From NCBI GenBank assembly GCA_044507625.1, contig JBIQJE010000005.1, positions 1 through 64,000 of the forward strand: 64,000 nt of DNA, written 5' to 3'. Below the pieces are notes generated by a model. That model worked only from the letters and a program-made list of their open reading frames with translations. It was not told the DNA's origin and did not search any database. The stretch comes from Hyphomicrobium_A sp044507625 (GTDB lineage Bacteria > Pseudomonadota > Alphaproteobacteria > Rhizobiales > Hyphomicrobiaceae). The translations under genes were made by a program, and so were the position numbers. Numbering within the stretch: position 1 is the stretch's first letter; every line of letters starts with the position of its first letter. Positions 1-10,719 of the stretch are shown in pieces.

Positions 1-194
1 GTCACAAAGTGAAACCCGGAATTACCGGTTGGGCACAAATCAACGGCTGGCGCGGTGAGACGGACACGTCGGACAAGATTCTGAAGCGCGTTGAATGCGA
101 CATTTACTATATCGAGAACTGGTCCCTGGTGCTCGACGCCTACATCCTGCTCAAGACGCCGTTCGCACTGCTAAAGTCCGAGAACGCCTACTGA
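1..194 (+). CDS. Bacterial sugar transferase, C-terminal fragment (initiating glycosyl-phosphate transferase)
   Basis: The gene enters from the left edge, so only the last 64 or so residues are visible. The reading frame is already open at base 3 and ends at a TAA-type stop before 195. The fragment contains KPGITGWAQINGWRGET followed by YYIENWSLVLDAYILLKT, the conserved C-terminal block of undecaprenyl-phosphate glycosyl-1-phosphate transferases (WcaJ/PssY/ExoY class). These membrane enzymes load the first sugar phosphate onto the lipid carrier for exopolysaccharide or O-antigen synthesis. The next gene is an O-antigen-ligase-like polytopic protein on the same strand, which fits a polysaccharide locus running in from the left. 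The family is clear. The polymer and the sugar specificity cannot be told from this fragment. Confidence 0.9.
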   Translation, partial: HKVKPGITGWAQINGWRGETDTSDKILKRVECDIYYIENWSLVLDAYILLKTPFALLKSENAY

Positions 195-230
195 TCGGAC
201 CGGTGGCGAACGTGAAGAGGGATGAGCCGC

Positions 231-1589
231 ATGACTGCGACTGCGTATAGGGACGGCGCCGCGCTCGACGTGCGCCCTGCCCCGCGCAGCCTCACCACGC
301 TGCTCACGCTCGCAGCGGTGGCGCTGACCATCGCGGTGAGCGGCATCGTGTTCTCCGAGCCCGCGCCGGTCGATGCGCTCACCATCGGCCTCATCGTGCT
401 GCTTCCGGTGATCGGTCTCGTCGCTTTCAATCCGGCGCTCGTTGCGTTTGCAGCGTTGTGGCTGCTCGCGGGCGCGGGTGCTCTCATCGCGGCCTCCTTT
501 TCGGAGGACTTGCCGGCGACGGGGCCCCACGTCGCCGTGACGCTCTATCTCTACGCCGCGTGCGTCGTCTTCGCGGCGTTCGTCGCCTACGATCCCCGGA
601 CCCACACGCGCCTCATCCTCTCCGCGTGGACTGTTGCCGCGCTCATCGCATGCGCGGCAGCGGTGTTCGGATATTTCGGTGTGATCCCTGGCGGGTATGA
701 AATGTTCACCGAGTATGACCGCGCCAGCGGCACCTTCAAGGATCCGAACGTCTTCGGGCCATTCCTCATTCCGCCGTTCCTCTATCTCATCAACGGCGCC
801 CTGGAGCGCCCGCTTCATCGCATGGTGATGCCGCTCGCTCTGGCGACGTTTCTCGCCTTGGGCGTCTTTCTCAGCTTCTCGCGCGGGGCATGGATAAACC
901 TCGGCCTCTCAGCGGCGATCTACGGCTACCTGCTGATGGCGACCACGCGCCAATCGCGCGTGCGCCTCAAGCTCATCTCGCTCCTGGTGCTCGGCAGCGT
1001 GTTCGCGGCCATCGCCGTGCTGGCGGCGCTCAGCTCCGACCAGGTCTCCTCGCTGCTCGCGCAGCGCGCCAGCCTCGAGCAATCCTACGACGTCGGCGCG
1101 GAAGGGCGCTTCGGCGGGCAGCAGAAGGCCGCGGGGCTCATCGCCGAAACGCCGCTCGGCATCGGTGCGCTGGAGTTCGCCAAGCGCTACCACCCTGAGG
1201 CCGCGCATAACGTCTACCTGACGTCGCTGCTCAGCTCCGGTTGGCTCGGCGGCAGCATGTATATCATCCTCGTGCTGGCGACGCTCGTCTTCGGCTTCCG
1301 CTTTGCCGTCAAGGCGGGCGAATTGCGGCCGGTTTTCCTGGTCGTCTATTCGGCGTTCGTCGCCATTGCGGGGGAAGGCATCATCATCGACAGCGACCAC
1401 TGGCGGCATTTCTACCTGCTGATGGCGCTGATCTGGGGAATGATGACGGCGCGGACCGCACCGGCGTCCGCTTCCGCACCGGAGCGCGCGGCCACCGCGC
1501 CGCCGCGACGCGGCCCGCGCATCCTTACGCCGCCGGTCGACGTCGTCGCCAGCTGGCGGCATCCGACCATCGTCGCCGCGCGGGCCTGA
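231..1589 (+). CDS. O-antigen ligase / Wzy-like polysaccharide polymerase family membrane protein
   Basis: About 452 residues with some ten hydrophobic segments and a long periplasmic stretch in the second half, as in the O-antigen ligase (WaaL/Wzy, PF04932) superfamily. The region GTFKDPNVFGPFLIPPFLY and the later GIGALEFAKRYHPEAAHNVYL segment are characteristic; the second carries the conserved histidine (AAHN) of the large periplasmic loop. It would join or polymerise polysaccharide units on a lipid carrier at the periplasmic face of the inner membrane. It lies 36 bases behind the sugar transferase on the same strand. An ATG at 222 touches the GAGG at 217-220, so the ATG at 231 is the better start. 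The last ~35 residues are Arg/Pro-rich and probably cytoplasmic. Ligase and polymerase cannot be separated by sequence alone. Confidence 0.85.
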   Translation: MTATAYRDGAALDVRPAPRSLTTLLTLAAVALTIAVSGIVFSEPAPVDALTIGLIVLLPVIGLVAFNPALVAFAALWLLAGAGALIAASFSEDLPATGPHVAVTLYLYAACVVFAAFVAYDPRTHTRLILSAWTVAALIACAAAVFGYFGVIPGGYEMFTEYDRASGTFKDPNVFGPFLIPPFLYLINGALERPLHRMVMPLALATFLALGVFLSFSRGAWINLGLSAAIYGYLLMATTRQSRVRLKLISLLVLGSVFAAIAVLAALSSDQVSSLLAQRASLEQSYDVGAEGRFGGQQKAAGLIAETPLGIGALEFAKRYHPEAAHNVYLTSLLSSGWLGGSMYIILVLATLVFGFRFAVKAGELRPVFLVVYSAFVAIAGEGIIIDSDHWRHFYLLMALIWGMMTARTAPASASAPERAATAPPRRGPRILTPPVDVVASWRHPTIVAARA

Positions 1590-1635
1590 AAGATTGAGCC
1601 CGCGGCGGGCCGATTGCGAGGCTGTTGCTGCTGGC

Positions 1636-2769
1636 TCAGCCGATGATGCGCAGGTGGTTGTCGAAAGAGCGGCCCGGGAACGTCGTTGTCGCCAGATGCG
1701 TGTGATCCGGCTGATCCTTCTGCACGATGCCGAGGCCGGACGTCATCGCGAACCCGCCCTCGGCGCCGGTCACGCCACAACTATCGATCAGCTGCGTCTC
1801 GCCGACGACGGCGGCGGTTTCGGTGTCGACATAGACAATGCGCCCCGCACGCGGCGCAGAGGCCGCGAGCAGCCGGCCGTCGGGGCTCACTGCGACGGCG
1901 CCGATATAGCCGGCGAGCGCAACGCCCATCGGCCGTGAAGGCTCGATGATACGCAGCGGCGCGTCGAGACCGGCACATCCGACGAGCTCGGGCGCATCGG
2001 CATCCGCGCCTTCCCACTGACAGCCGAACCACACCGCACCGCGGGCATCCTGCACCAGATGCCGGATCGACAGTTTATGCAGCGCGCGGCTCTGCTTGTG
2101 CTGGCTGATCAGCCGGCCATTGGTGCTGTCGACGAACGCGAGCGATGGCTCCATCGTCGACAGGTTGAGCTTTTCGCGCCCGGTTTCGATGTGAGTTTCT
2201 ATACCGCCGTTGGCGATCGCCAGCGTCTTGCCGTCGGCGAGGAGGATCGCCTCGTGGGGACCGATGCCGTAGCTCGGAAACTCGCCGATGCGCCGGTAGC
2301 CGCCCGTCGCATCGTAGACGCCGATGAGGCCGTCGCGCGTATCGTTGTCGTGCTCGGTTGCATAGAGCAGCCGTCCGTCGCGCGAGAAGAAGCCGTGACC
2401 GTAGAAGTGACGGTTCGGCGGCGTGGTGAAGAGCACAGGCTCGCGGCGGCCATGGATGTCGAACGCGAGGGCGAACGTTCCCGGCCGGCGCGCGAATACC
2501 ACGGCTTCGCCGCGTGCCCGGTCGAGCGCGATGTCATGGCCGCGTCCCTCGAGTGGCAGCTCGCGCAACACGGTGCCGTCGAGCGAGAGCACCACAACGG
2601 AATATCCGCCGTCGGGCCGGCGGCAGGCGGCGATGAAATCGCCAGGCATGATGCCGCTGCCGGTATCATCGTCCAGCAGCCCGGCGAATGCGCTGCTTGC
2701 GCCCGCGGAAGCCAGCGTCAGTGTACTGCCGATGAGGAAGTTGCGTCGATCAATCGCCATCGAGCTCAT
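1636..2769 (-). CDS. DUF1513 domain-containing protein, Tat-exported
   Basis: 377 residues. The N-terminus IDRRNFLIGSTLTLASAGASSAFA is a twin-arginine signal, so the folded protein should be exported to the periplasm. The body has repeated segments such as VSPDGRLLAASAPRAGRIVYVD, suggesting a beta-propeller as expected for DUF1513. In other proteobacteria this family travels with imelysin-family proteins and a di-heme oxidoreductase, and all of those lie next door. It follows the imelysin gene at 2750-3850 on the same strand and overlaps its end by 20 bases, so the two are translationally coupled. The start at 2769 has AGGG five bases upstream; an in-frame ATG at 2760 is possible. The biochemical role is unknown; iron or copper uptake is inferred from context only. 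Confidence 0.85.
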   Translation of the reverse strand: MSSMAIDRRNFLIGSTLTLASAGASSAFAGLLDDDTGSGIMPGDFIAACRRPDGGYSVVVLSLDGTVLRELPLEGRGHDIALDRARGEAVVFARRPGTFALAFDIHGRREPVLFTTPPNRHFYGHGFFSRDGRLLYATEHDNDTRDGLIGVYDATGGYRRIGEFPSYGIGPHEAILLADGKTLAIANGGIETHIETGREKLNLSTMEPSLAFVDSTNGRLISQHKQSRALHKLSIRHLVQDARGAVWFGCQWEGADADAPELVGCAGLDAPLRIIEPSRPMGVALAGYIGAVAVSPDGRLLAASAPRAGRIVYVDTETAAVVGETQLIDSCGVTGAEGGFAMTSGLGIVQKDQPDHTHLATTTFPGRSFDNHLRIIG

Positions 2770-3850
2770 TGAACCCTATCGTCAATCCTGCCAGGGGCGC
2801 GAGCTCACGCCCCACCAGCTTACGGATGTTTTCAACGTGGAAGCGCACCATGCGCAGTTGTCGCGCGCGATCCTCCGCGGGCTTCTCGCGCCCAATGTCT
2901 TCTACCGCGGCGGGAGCATCATTCGCCAGCCTGCCGAATGCCGCCGTGATCCAGCGGGGCATCCAGCGCTTGTTTTTGGGCACCCCGTGGCCGAGGTCCA
3001 TAACTTCGTACAGCGCCTTTGCGGATTGTATGCCGGCGGCGATATAGCGTGCGCCGAGCTGCGCGCGCGCGAACGGCAACCGCGGCGCGCGATCGAGGCT
3101 CGACGTGGCGGCGGCAATCATCGGGGCCACCTGCCGGTCCTGGATCATCTGCAGCCCGGTGAGCAGCGCGCGGGCAAAGTCTGCGGCGGGTTCTTCGGAG
3201 GATTTATACGGACCGCCGGCGGTGCCGGGCTCCAGGATGCGCCGGCGCCAACCCTCGTTCCCCTGCCAGCCTGCAACAACCGCATCGGCCTGCCTTTGCA
3301 TGGACCGCGCCGCCGAAAGCGCAAGGCGGCAACGATAGTGCGCCGTCTCATCGTCTCCGGTGATGGGGTGCGCATCGTCGTAAAGGAGCAGCTCCAGCGC
3401 CCCCAGGCCCTGCACCGCCGCGCTCTTTCCCACGAGGGTAGCAGGATCTAGTGCGCTTTGGTCCCGCTTGGCGATGAGAGCGTTCACCTGCCGCTGCGTG
3501 ACGCCGCGCGGATCGGGCCAGAAATAAAAGCGCTCCGCGCGGCCGATTTCCGCCATCGGACCGAAGCGCAGGAACTCAACCTGCGCCCATACGAGCGCCG
3601 TGTCGGCGAAACTCTTACGCGTGGCGGCGAGCGCGCCTGCCTCCCCGTCGCAGGTCCGGGCAAGCTCGCGAGCGAGGCCGCCGCTCGCTTCAGCCAGCTT
3701 GGCGAAACGCGGCAGGACATATTCGTCGATCACGCGCTTGTTGAGGGCGGTGAATGCAGGCGCGGCCGTCGTCGCCGCGCGAGCGGCAATGGCAGGCAAC
3801 AGCAGGCCGAGCACGAGTGTGGCAAGGCCACGCAGGATTGCTTGGGTCAT
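2750..3850 (-). CDS. Imelysin family protein (paralogue with degenerate GxHxxE)
   Basis: 366 residues with an N-terminal signal peptide (MTQAILRGLATLVLGLLLPA, cut near ARA). It belongs to the imelysin/peptidase M75 helical-bundle family, periplasmic or surface proteins tied to iron acquisition. The family GxHxxE motif reads GLGALE at residues 148-153, so histidine is replaced by glycine while the glutamate remains. It shares blocks with the protein at 7058-8179: FGP followed by FWPDPRGV here and FFPDPHHV there, and a C-terminus GFNELDGD here and GFNSLDGD there. The two are therefore paralogues closer to each other than to the canonical copy at 4112. The annotated start is the ATG at 3850; a TTG at 3856 is also in frame. 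It is divergent from the 4112 gene across a 261-base region that probably holds promoters for both directions. No clear iron-regulator box was recognised there. Confidence 0.88.
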   Translation of the reverse strand: MTQAILRGLATLVLGLLLPAIAARAATTAAPAFTALNKRVIDEYVLPRFAKLAEASGGLARELARTCDGEAGALAATRKSFADTALVWAQVEFLRFGPMAEIGRAERFYFWPDPRGVTQRQVNALIAKRDQSALDPATLVGKSAAVQGLGALELLLYDDAHPITGDDETAHYRCRLALSAARSMQRQADAVVAGWQGNEGWRRRILEPGTAGGPYKSSEEPAADFARALLTGLQMIQDRQVAPMIAAATSSLDRAPRLPFARAQLGARYIAAGIQSAKALYEVMDLGHGVPKNKRWMPRWITAAFGRLANDAPAAVEDIGREKPAEDRARQLRMVRFHVENIRKLVGRELAPLAGLTIGFNELDGD

Positions 3851-4111
3851 TCTCAAGTGATTGGCACCCGCTCCGGCAAGCTATGCAAGACCCGTGCTCC
3901 GGGCAAAGTCTAGCACCGCTCTCCGGCTTTCGTCGGACCGCCATATTCGCGGGTCTTCATCGCGGGCGGGAGAGGAAAAATATTCTTGACTTCACAATTC
4001 GGAAATCCTTGAGATCGGCTGCGGTGCGAGACCAGCGGACTGACCGAAGTCGGGCGGACGCACACACAGCGCGATCGGTCTGCGAAACACAAGCTATTGG
4101 GGGGTATGGGT

Positions 4112-5401
4112 ATGGTGATGCGGCTGGGTTCGATCGTGGCGACAGTCGCGATCTTTGTCCTCGCCAACCTTGCTCCGGGTGTGCGCCATGCTACCGCAGA
4201 GAGTGCGCCCGTCGCAGCCGTCGTCAAGACCTATGCCGACATCGCGGAAGCCGGATACTCGGATGCTCTCGCGGAAGCGCGCAAACTCAAAGCGGCCATC
4301 GACACCCTTATTGCCAGGCCCACCGAGGGTAGCCTTGTCGCTGCGCGCAAGGCGTGGATCGCGGCACGCGTGCCCTACATGCAGACCGAAGCGTTCCGCT
4401 TCGGCAACAAGATCGTCGACGATTGGGAGCCGCGGGTGAACGCCTGGCCCCTCGATGAAGGCCTCATCGATTACGTGTCGCAGGATTACGTCGATCAGGC
4501 GCTGCCGAACGATCTCTACGTCGCCAACGTCATCGCGAATAAGTCGATCAAGATCGGCGGCGAGCCGGTGGATGCCACCGTCATCACCAAGGAGCTGCTC
4601 TCCGACAAGCTGCAGGAGGCGGGCGGCATCGAATCGAACGTAGCGACCGGCTATCACGCCATCGAATTTCTGCTGTGGGGACAGGATCTCAACGGCACCG
4701 GACCCGGCGCCGGAGCGCGCCCGGCGACCGACTATGACACCGCAAACTGCTCGAACGGCAATTGCGACCGGCGTGCGCAGTATCTCTCCGTCGTCACGGA
4801 TCTGCTGATCGACGACCTCGCGTGGATGGTGGAGCAGTGGGGCGCTGCGGGTGAAGCCCGGAAGAGCGTGATGATGGACAACGGAAATGCCGGCCTTTCT
4901 GCGATATTCCGCGGTCTCGGGAGCCTTTCCTACGGCGAGATGGCGGGTGAGCGCATGAAGCTCGGTCTGCTCATCCACGACCCGGAGGAGGAGCACGATT
5001 GCTTCTCCGACAACACGCATAACGCACACTATTACGACGCGCTCGGCATCCGCAACGTCTACCTCGGCAGCTACAAGCGCATCGACGGCTCGGTCGTCTC
5101 GGGGCCCAGCCCATCGGACCTCGTGCGTGCGAAATCCGCCGAGGCCGATCAGCGCACCCGCGCTGCCCTCGATGAAACGATGCAGCGCATGGGTGCCATT
5201 GTGAAGCGCGCCGAAGGCGGTGAAGCCTATGACCAGATGATCGGTGAAGGCAACGATGAGGGGAATGCGCTCGTCGATGCGGCGATCCAGGCGCTCATTG
5301 CCCAAGCGAAGGAGTTCGAGCGCGACATTGCGGTTCTGTCGCTCAAGGCGATCCAGTTCGAGGGCTCCGACAGCCTCGACAATCCGAGCAGCGTCAGGTG
5401 A
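4112..5401 (+). CDS. Imelysin family protein, IrpA-like (canonical GxHxxE)
   Basis: 429 residues with an N-terminal signal anchor (MRLGSIVATVAIFVLANLAPG). It has the full family motif GYHAIE at residues 180-185 within GYHAIEFLLWGQD, and the GxRPATDY block typical of the longer iron-regulated IrpA-type imelysins. A duplicated helical-bundle architecture fits the length. The role is inferred from the family: metal binding or iron uptake at the cell envelope. It is the first gene of a + strand unit followed by a di-heme oxidoreductase and another imelysin. Several ATGs cluster at 4106, 4112 and 4118. A GGGGGG run at 4099-4104 best serves the one at 4112. The stretch 5402-5543 to the next gene contains no recognised gene. 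Confidence 0.9.
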   Translation: MVMRLGSIVATVAIFVLANLAPGVRHATAESAPVAAVVKTYADIAEAGYSDALAEARKLKAAIDTLIARPTEGSLVAARKAWIAARVPYMQTEAFRFGNKIVDDWEPRVNAWPLDEGLIDYVSQDYVDQALPNDLYVANVIANKSIKIGGEPVDATVITKELLSDKLQEAGGIESNVATGYHAIEFLLWGQDLNGTGPGAGARPATDYDTANCSNGNCDRRAQYLSVVTDLLIDDLAWMVEQWGAAGEARKSVMMDNGNAGLSAIFRGLGSLSYGEMAGERMKLGLLIHDPEEEHDCFSDNTHNAHYYDALGIRNVYLGSYKRIDGSVVSGPSPSDLVRAKSAEADQRTRAALDETMQRMGAIVKRAEGGEAYDQMIGEGNDEGNALVDAAIQALIAQAKEFERDIAVLSLKAIQFEGSDSLDNPSSVR

Positions 5402-5543
5402 TGGATACATCGCCCTTCACGCCGTGCCCCGTTATGCCCATCCGCTGCGGTGTGCGCGGCATGGCAAAACGTGACGGGGAAAATGCGGACGATGCGACAG
5501 GAGTGCGCCCCGGCGGCGGCACCGCGGAGTTCTATAAGCGCGC

Positions 5544-7057
<1,514 letters not shown>

Positions 7058-7061
<4 letters not shown>

Positions 7062-8179
7062 GAGGCCCTCGTCTCCTTCGCTCCGCAGTGCAGACGTTGA
7101 CGCGGACCATTTCGGTGCTTTGCGCCCTCGCCGCCGCCGTTCCCGCCCTGGCCTACGACAACGCCGCACTGGCGCGCCGCGCCTACGATCAGCTCATTCT
7201 TCCCGGCTATGCGCGCTTTGCCGGAACGGCGCGCGTCTTCGCGGACCACGCGGATGCATTGTGCCGCGCCCCGTCGATAGCGGCTCTCGCCGATGCGCGG
7301 GCGGCGGCAAAATCGGCGCTGCTCGCCTGGGGCCGCATCGAGCCGATCCGCTTTGGCCCCATCACGGCCAACCAGCGCCTCGAGCGGCTTTTATTCTTTC
7401 CCGACCCACACCACGTGGCCGACCGGCAGATCGCACGGCTGCTTACGGCGAAAAACGACGATGCGATCACGCGGGAACGGCTGACGGGTGCGAGCGTCGC
7501 GGTGCAGGGCTTCGGCGCCGTCGACGTGGCGCTCTTTGGTCCGGGCTCGGACGGGCTCGCCGCTGCGGATCCCGCGGGGGAATTCCGCTGCCGCTATCTC
7601 TCCGCGCTCGCTGCCGGCATCGCGGATATCGCCGCGGACGTTCAGGCGGAATGGTCAGGGGTCTATGCCCGCACATGGCTGGAGCCCGGCGGCGACAACA
7701 GAACATTCCTCTCGGCGGCGGAAACCACGCAGGCGCTCTACCGCGCCTACGTGACGGAACTCGACGTGCTCCGGCTGCATCGCCTCGCGCCGATGCTCGG
7801 CGCGGGCGGAAAAGCCTCCAAATCGCCGCCGCTGCTTCGCCATAGCGGGCTGGCCATCGCGTTCATTCTGGCCGGCATCGAGGGGGCGCGCGACATGCTG
7901 GGCGAGGGCGGATTTCTGGCCGACGATCCCTCAACAGACGAGGACGTTCAGGCCGCCCGGGCCATTCTCGAAAGCGCCGCCACGGATCTGGGATTTGCAG
8001 CCCGCGCCGGAGAAGCCGCCGAAGCTTTAGCGGCGGCGGGCGGGGAGGCTGACGATATCCTGCGGGGCAAGCTCGTCGCCATGGGCACCGCCCTCGACAA
8101 TGCCGACGCCGTGAGCCGCCCGACGCTCGGTGAGCTGACCGGTCAGACCTTAGGCTTCAACTCCCTGGATGGGGATTGA
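7058..8179 (+). CDS. Imelysin family protein (second degenerate paralogue)
   Basis: 373 residues from a GTG that overlaps the stop of the di-heme gene by four bases, a coupling arrangement that decides the start over the much longer open frame upstream. The signal peptide is LTRTISVLCALAAAVPALA. The family motif is further eroded: GFGAVD at residues 151-156, with both histidine and glutamate substituted. The C-terminus LTGQTLGFNSLDGD closely matches the paralogue at 2750-3850. It is likely a periplasmic partner in the same system rather than an independent metal-binding imelysin, but this is inference. Confidence 0.88.
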
Positions 8180-8346
8180 CGGTCATTCCCGGGAATTCCC
8201 GCCGCCGCTCCCGAGGAGTGCCCACCAAACAGGCAGAAGACAATTGCCGTGTTGCGCCTTTGCCACGCGATTGCGGTCTAACATTCCCCCGTTGCCAGGC
8301 TACCCGAACACAAGGGTGCCGATATCAAACATAGGGGAGAAAATTC

Positions 8347-8856
8347 ATGGACCTCGTTACGGCACTTGCGCTGAGCATCGGTCTCCTTGGAGGCGTTGCG
8401 ACCTACCTTCATCTATCCGATCCACTGGTGCTCGGCTTGCAGATCTGGGCCGCATTCATTGCGTGGGCGAGTTTCTATAACTGCGGCGGCAAGGTGCAGG
8501 GCTTCATATCCAGCATCCTCGCCAACCTGTGGGGCGTTCTCTGGGCCGCGCTGACACTCATCGTATTCTCAAACCTGGACGTGGGCCTTCCCGGGCCGGT
8601 GTGGGCGGGAATTTGCGTCGGCGTCGGCGTCGCGCTGATGATCCTCGGATCCAAGATCCCGATCTTCTCCGCGATCCCTGCAACGGTCTACGGCTTTGCG
8701 GCCACCGCCGCGTTCGCGCTGCTCACCAATTCGGTGCCGGCGCTCGTCGAGCCGACGCTCGCCAATCCGGCGGTGGTCGTTGCGCTGTCGATGATCGCCG
8801 GAGCGATCTTCGGTCTCATCTCCGAAGCTCTCGCGGGCGTGCTGGCGCGCTCATAA
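8347..8856 (+). CDS. DUF1097 family inner-membrane protein
   Basis: 169 residues, almost entirely hydrophobic, with about five membrane segments. The block LQIWAAFIAWASFYNCGGKVQG is typical of DUF1097 (YcdZ-like) proteins. Function is unknown in general. A strong GGGGAG lies eight bases before the ATG. It stands alone: 167 bases separate it from the imelysin cluster and a hairpin follows. The non-coding stretch before it shows nothing recognisable. Confidence 0.85.
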   Translation: MDLVTALALSIGLLGGVATYLHLSDPLVLGLQIWAAFIAWASFYNCGGKVQGFISSILANLWGVLWAALTLIVFSNLDVGLPGPVWAGICVGVGVALMILGSKIPIFSAIPATVYGFAATAAFALLTNSVPALVEPTLANPAVVVALSMIAGAIFGLISEALAGVLARS

Positions 8857-8921
8857 GAAAATGCGGCGAGGATGACCGGGAGCGCGTTCCCGCTGTCCTT
8901 GCCGCATTTCGACGGCGATCT

Positions 8922-8955
8922 CTCCGGCGCGGATGATCTATCGGCCGCGCCGGAG
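8922..8955. terminator. Hairpin terminator between convergent DUF1097 and pgi
   Basis: A perfect 11-bp stem (CTCCGGCGCGG at 8922-8932 with CCGCGCCGGAG at 8945-8955) and a 12-base loop sit between two genes that point at each other. There is no long T run, so termination strength is uncertain. Confidence 0.6.
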
Positions 8956-8973
8956 GTTTAGAACAATCCTCGA

Positions 8974-10620
8974 TCAGGCTCCGTGGCGCGCGGCCCGATA
9001 GCGGCGGATCAGAGCGTTGGTGGAACTGTCATGGATGAGCAGCGGCTCGCCTTCCGTGCGCAGCTCACCGATCACCTTACCGGCAAGCACCTTGCCGAGC
9101 TCTACGCCCCACTGGTCGAACGGGCCTATGCCCCAGACGACGCCCTGCACGAACACGCGGTGCTCATAGAGCGCAATCAGCGCGCCGAGCGTGCGCGGAT
9201 CGAGCCGGTCGGCGAGCAGCATGTTGCTCGGCCGGTTGCCCTCCATGACGCGGAACGGCACGTCCTTCGCGTCGAGCCCTTCGGCTGCAACCTCCTCGGC
9301 CGTCTTCCCGAAGGCGAGCCCTTCGGCCTGGGCGAAAAGGTTGCCCATCAGCAAATCATGCGCATCGGCGAGCGGGCTCAGCGGCTGCAGGAAGCCGATG
9401 AAGTCGGCGGGCACGAGATGCGTGCCCTGGTGGAGAAGCTGGTAGAACGAATGCTGCCCGTCGGTGCCGGGCTCGCCCCAAAGGATCGGGCTCGTCGCGT
9501 AATCGACGCGCCGGCGCGAAAGATCGACGCTCTTGCCGCAGCTCTCCATCTGCAATTGCTGCAGATAGGCGGGAAACCGCGCCAGGTTCTGGGCGTACGG
9601 CAAGACCGCCTGGGTCGCCGCGCCGAAAAAGTCCGCATACCAGACAGCAAGCAGTCCGAGGATCACGGGAAGATTCTGATCGGCCGGTGCCGTGCGAAAG
9701 TGCACGTCCATGTCGTAGAAGCCGGCCAGCATGGCGCGGAAATTCTCCGGCCCGATAGCGAGCATGGTCGATAGCCCGATGGCTGCATCGAGCGAATAGC
9801 GACCGCCGACCCAATCCCAGAACTCGAACATGTTGCCGGTGTCGATGCCGAATTCGGCAACGCGCGCCGCGTTCGTCGAGACGGCGACGAAGTGTTTCGC
9901 GACGGCCGCGGGATCGCCCAGCCGCTCGATCAGCCATGCGCGCGCAATCTGCGCGTTGCTCATGGTCTCGAGGGTGGTGAAGGTCTTCGACGATACGATG
10001 AAAAGCGTCTCGGCGGCGTCGAGGTCTTGCGTTGCTTCGGTGAAGGCCGCGCCGTCGACGTTGGCAACAAAGCGGAAGCGCATATCCGGCGCGCTATAGG
10101 CACGCAGCGCCAGGTAGGCCATCTCCGGGCCGAGGTGCGAGCCGCCGATGCCGATATTGACGACGTTCCGGATCGGCTTGCCGGTGTGGCCGGTGAAATC
10201 GCCGGAGCGCACGCGGCTCGCGAAGTTGCCCATGCGGCTCAGAACGGCATGCACGTCCGGCACGACGTTTCGCCCATCCACCTCGATAACCGCATCGGGA
10301 GGCGCGCGCAGCGCGGTATGCAGCACGGCGCGGTTCTCGGTGACATTGATGCGGTCGCCGCGGAACATCGCGGCGCGCTGCTCGGAAAGACCACGCTCCT
10401 CGGCCAGCTTGAAGAGGAGTTCCATCGTCTCGGCGGTCACGCGGTTCTTCGAGTAGTCGAGGATGAGGCCGCCGCCCTCGACCGTAAATCGCGTAGCGCG
10501 GCCCGGATCGTTCGCGAACAGGGTGCGCAGGCTCGCGTCCTTCATGGCCACGCAGTGGGTGGCGAGCGCTTGCCACGTGGGGATCGAGGTCAGGGGCGCT
10601 GCCGCCTCATCGCGCGTCAT
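8974..10620 (-). CDS. pgi: Glucose-6-phosphate isomerase
   Basis: 548 residues, the normal length for the bacterial enzyme that interconverts glucose 6-phosphate and fructose 6-phosphate. GIGGSHLGPEMAYLAL is the sugar-phosphate binding loop; FIVSSKTFTTLET follows as in the family, and GIGPFDQWGVELGK is the second PGI signature. AGGAG lies six bases before the ATG at 10620. It is directly downstream of transaldolase on the same strand, giving a small sugar-phosphate unit that links the Embden-Meyerhof and pentose-phosphate routes. In a methylotroph these genes can also serve C1 assimilation or polysaccharide precursor supply, which would suit the polysaccharide locus at the left edge. Confidence 0.97.
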   Translation of the reverse strand: MTRDEAAAPLTSIPTWQALATHCVAMKDASLRTLFANDPGRATRFTVEGGGLILDYSKNRVTAETMELLFKLAEERGLSEQRAAMFRGDRINVTENRAVLHTALRAPPDAVIEVDGRNVVPDVHAVLSRMGNFASRVRSGDFTGHTGKPIRNVVNIGIGGSHLGPEMAYLALRAYSAPDMRFRFVANVDGAAFTEATQDLDAAETLFIVSSKTFTTLETMSNAQIARAWLIERLGDPAAVAKHFVAVSTNAARVAEFGIDTGNMFEFWDWVGGRYSLDAAIGLSTMLAIGPENFRAMLAGFYDMDVHFRTAPADQNLPVILGLLAVWYADFFGAATQAVLPYAQNLARFPAYLQQLQMESCGKSVDLSRRRVDYATSPILWGEPGTDGQHSFYQLLHQGTHLVPADFIGFLQPLSPLADAHDLLMGNLFAQAEGLAFGKTAEEVAAEGLDAKDVPFRVMEGNRPSNMLLADRLDPRTLGALIALYEHRVFVQGVVWGIGPFDQWGVELGKVLAGKVIGELRTEGEPLLIHDSSTNALIRRYRAARHGA

Positions 10621-10655
10621 CGGCTCTCCTAATCCAAGACGAGGAAGTTTACAGT

Positions 10656-10671
10656 GCCCGCTCCAGCGGGC
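10656..10671 (-). terminator. Short GC-rich hairpin between tal and pgi
   Basis: GCCCGCT and AGCGGGC pair across two bases. It lies in the 99-base gap between tal and pgi and could attenuate read-through. There is no T run and the loop is very tight, so the call is weak. Confidence 0.3.
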
Positions 10672-10719
10672 GCGCTATCGTTCAAACATCCGCATGGCAC
10701 GCGGCTTCCGCGCGGGCCC

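Noticed and set aside
3851..4111. Iron-regulator boxes (Fur, Irr or RirA type) between the divergent imelysin genes
   Set aside because: The region is AT-richer near 3985-4000 and such control is expected for the family, but no convincing palindrome or direct match to a known consensus was found.
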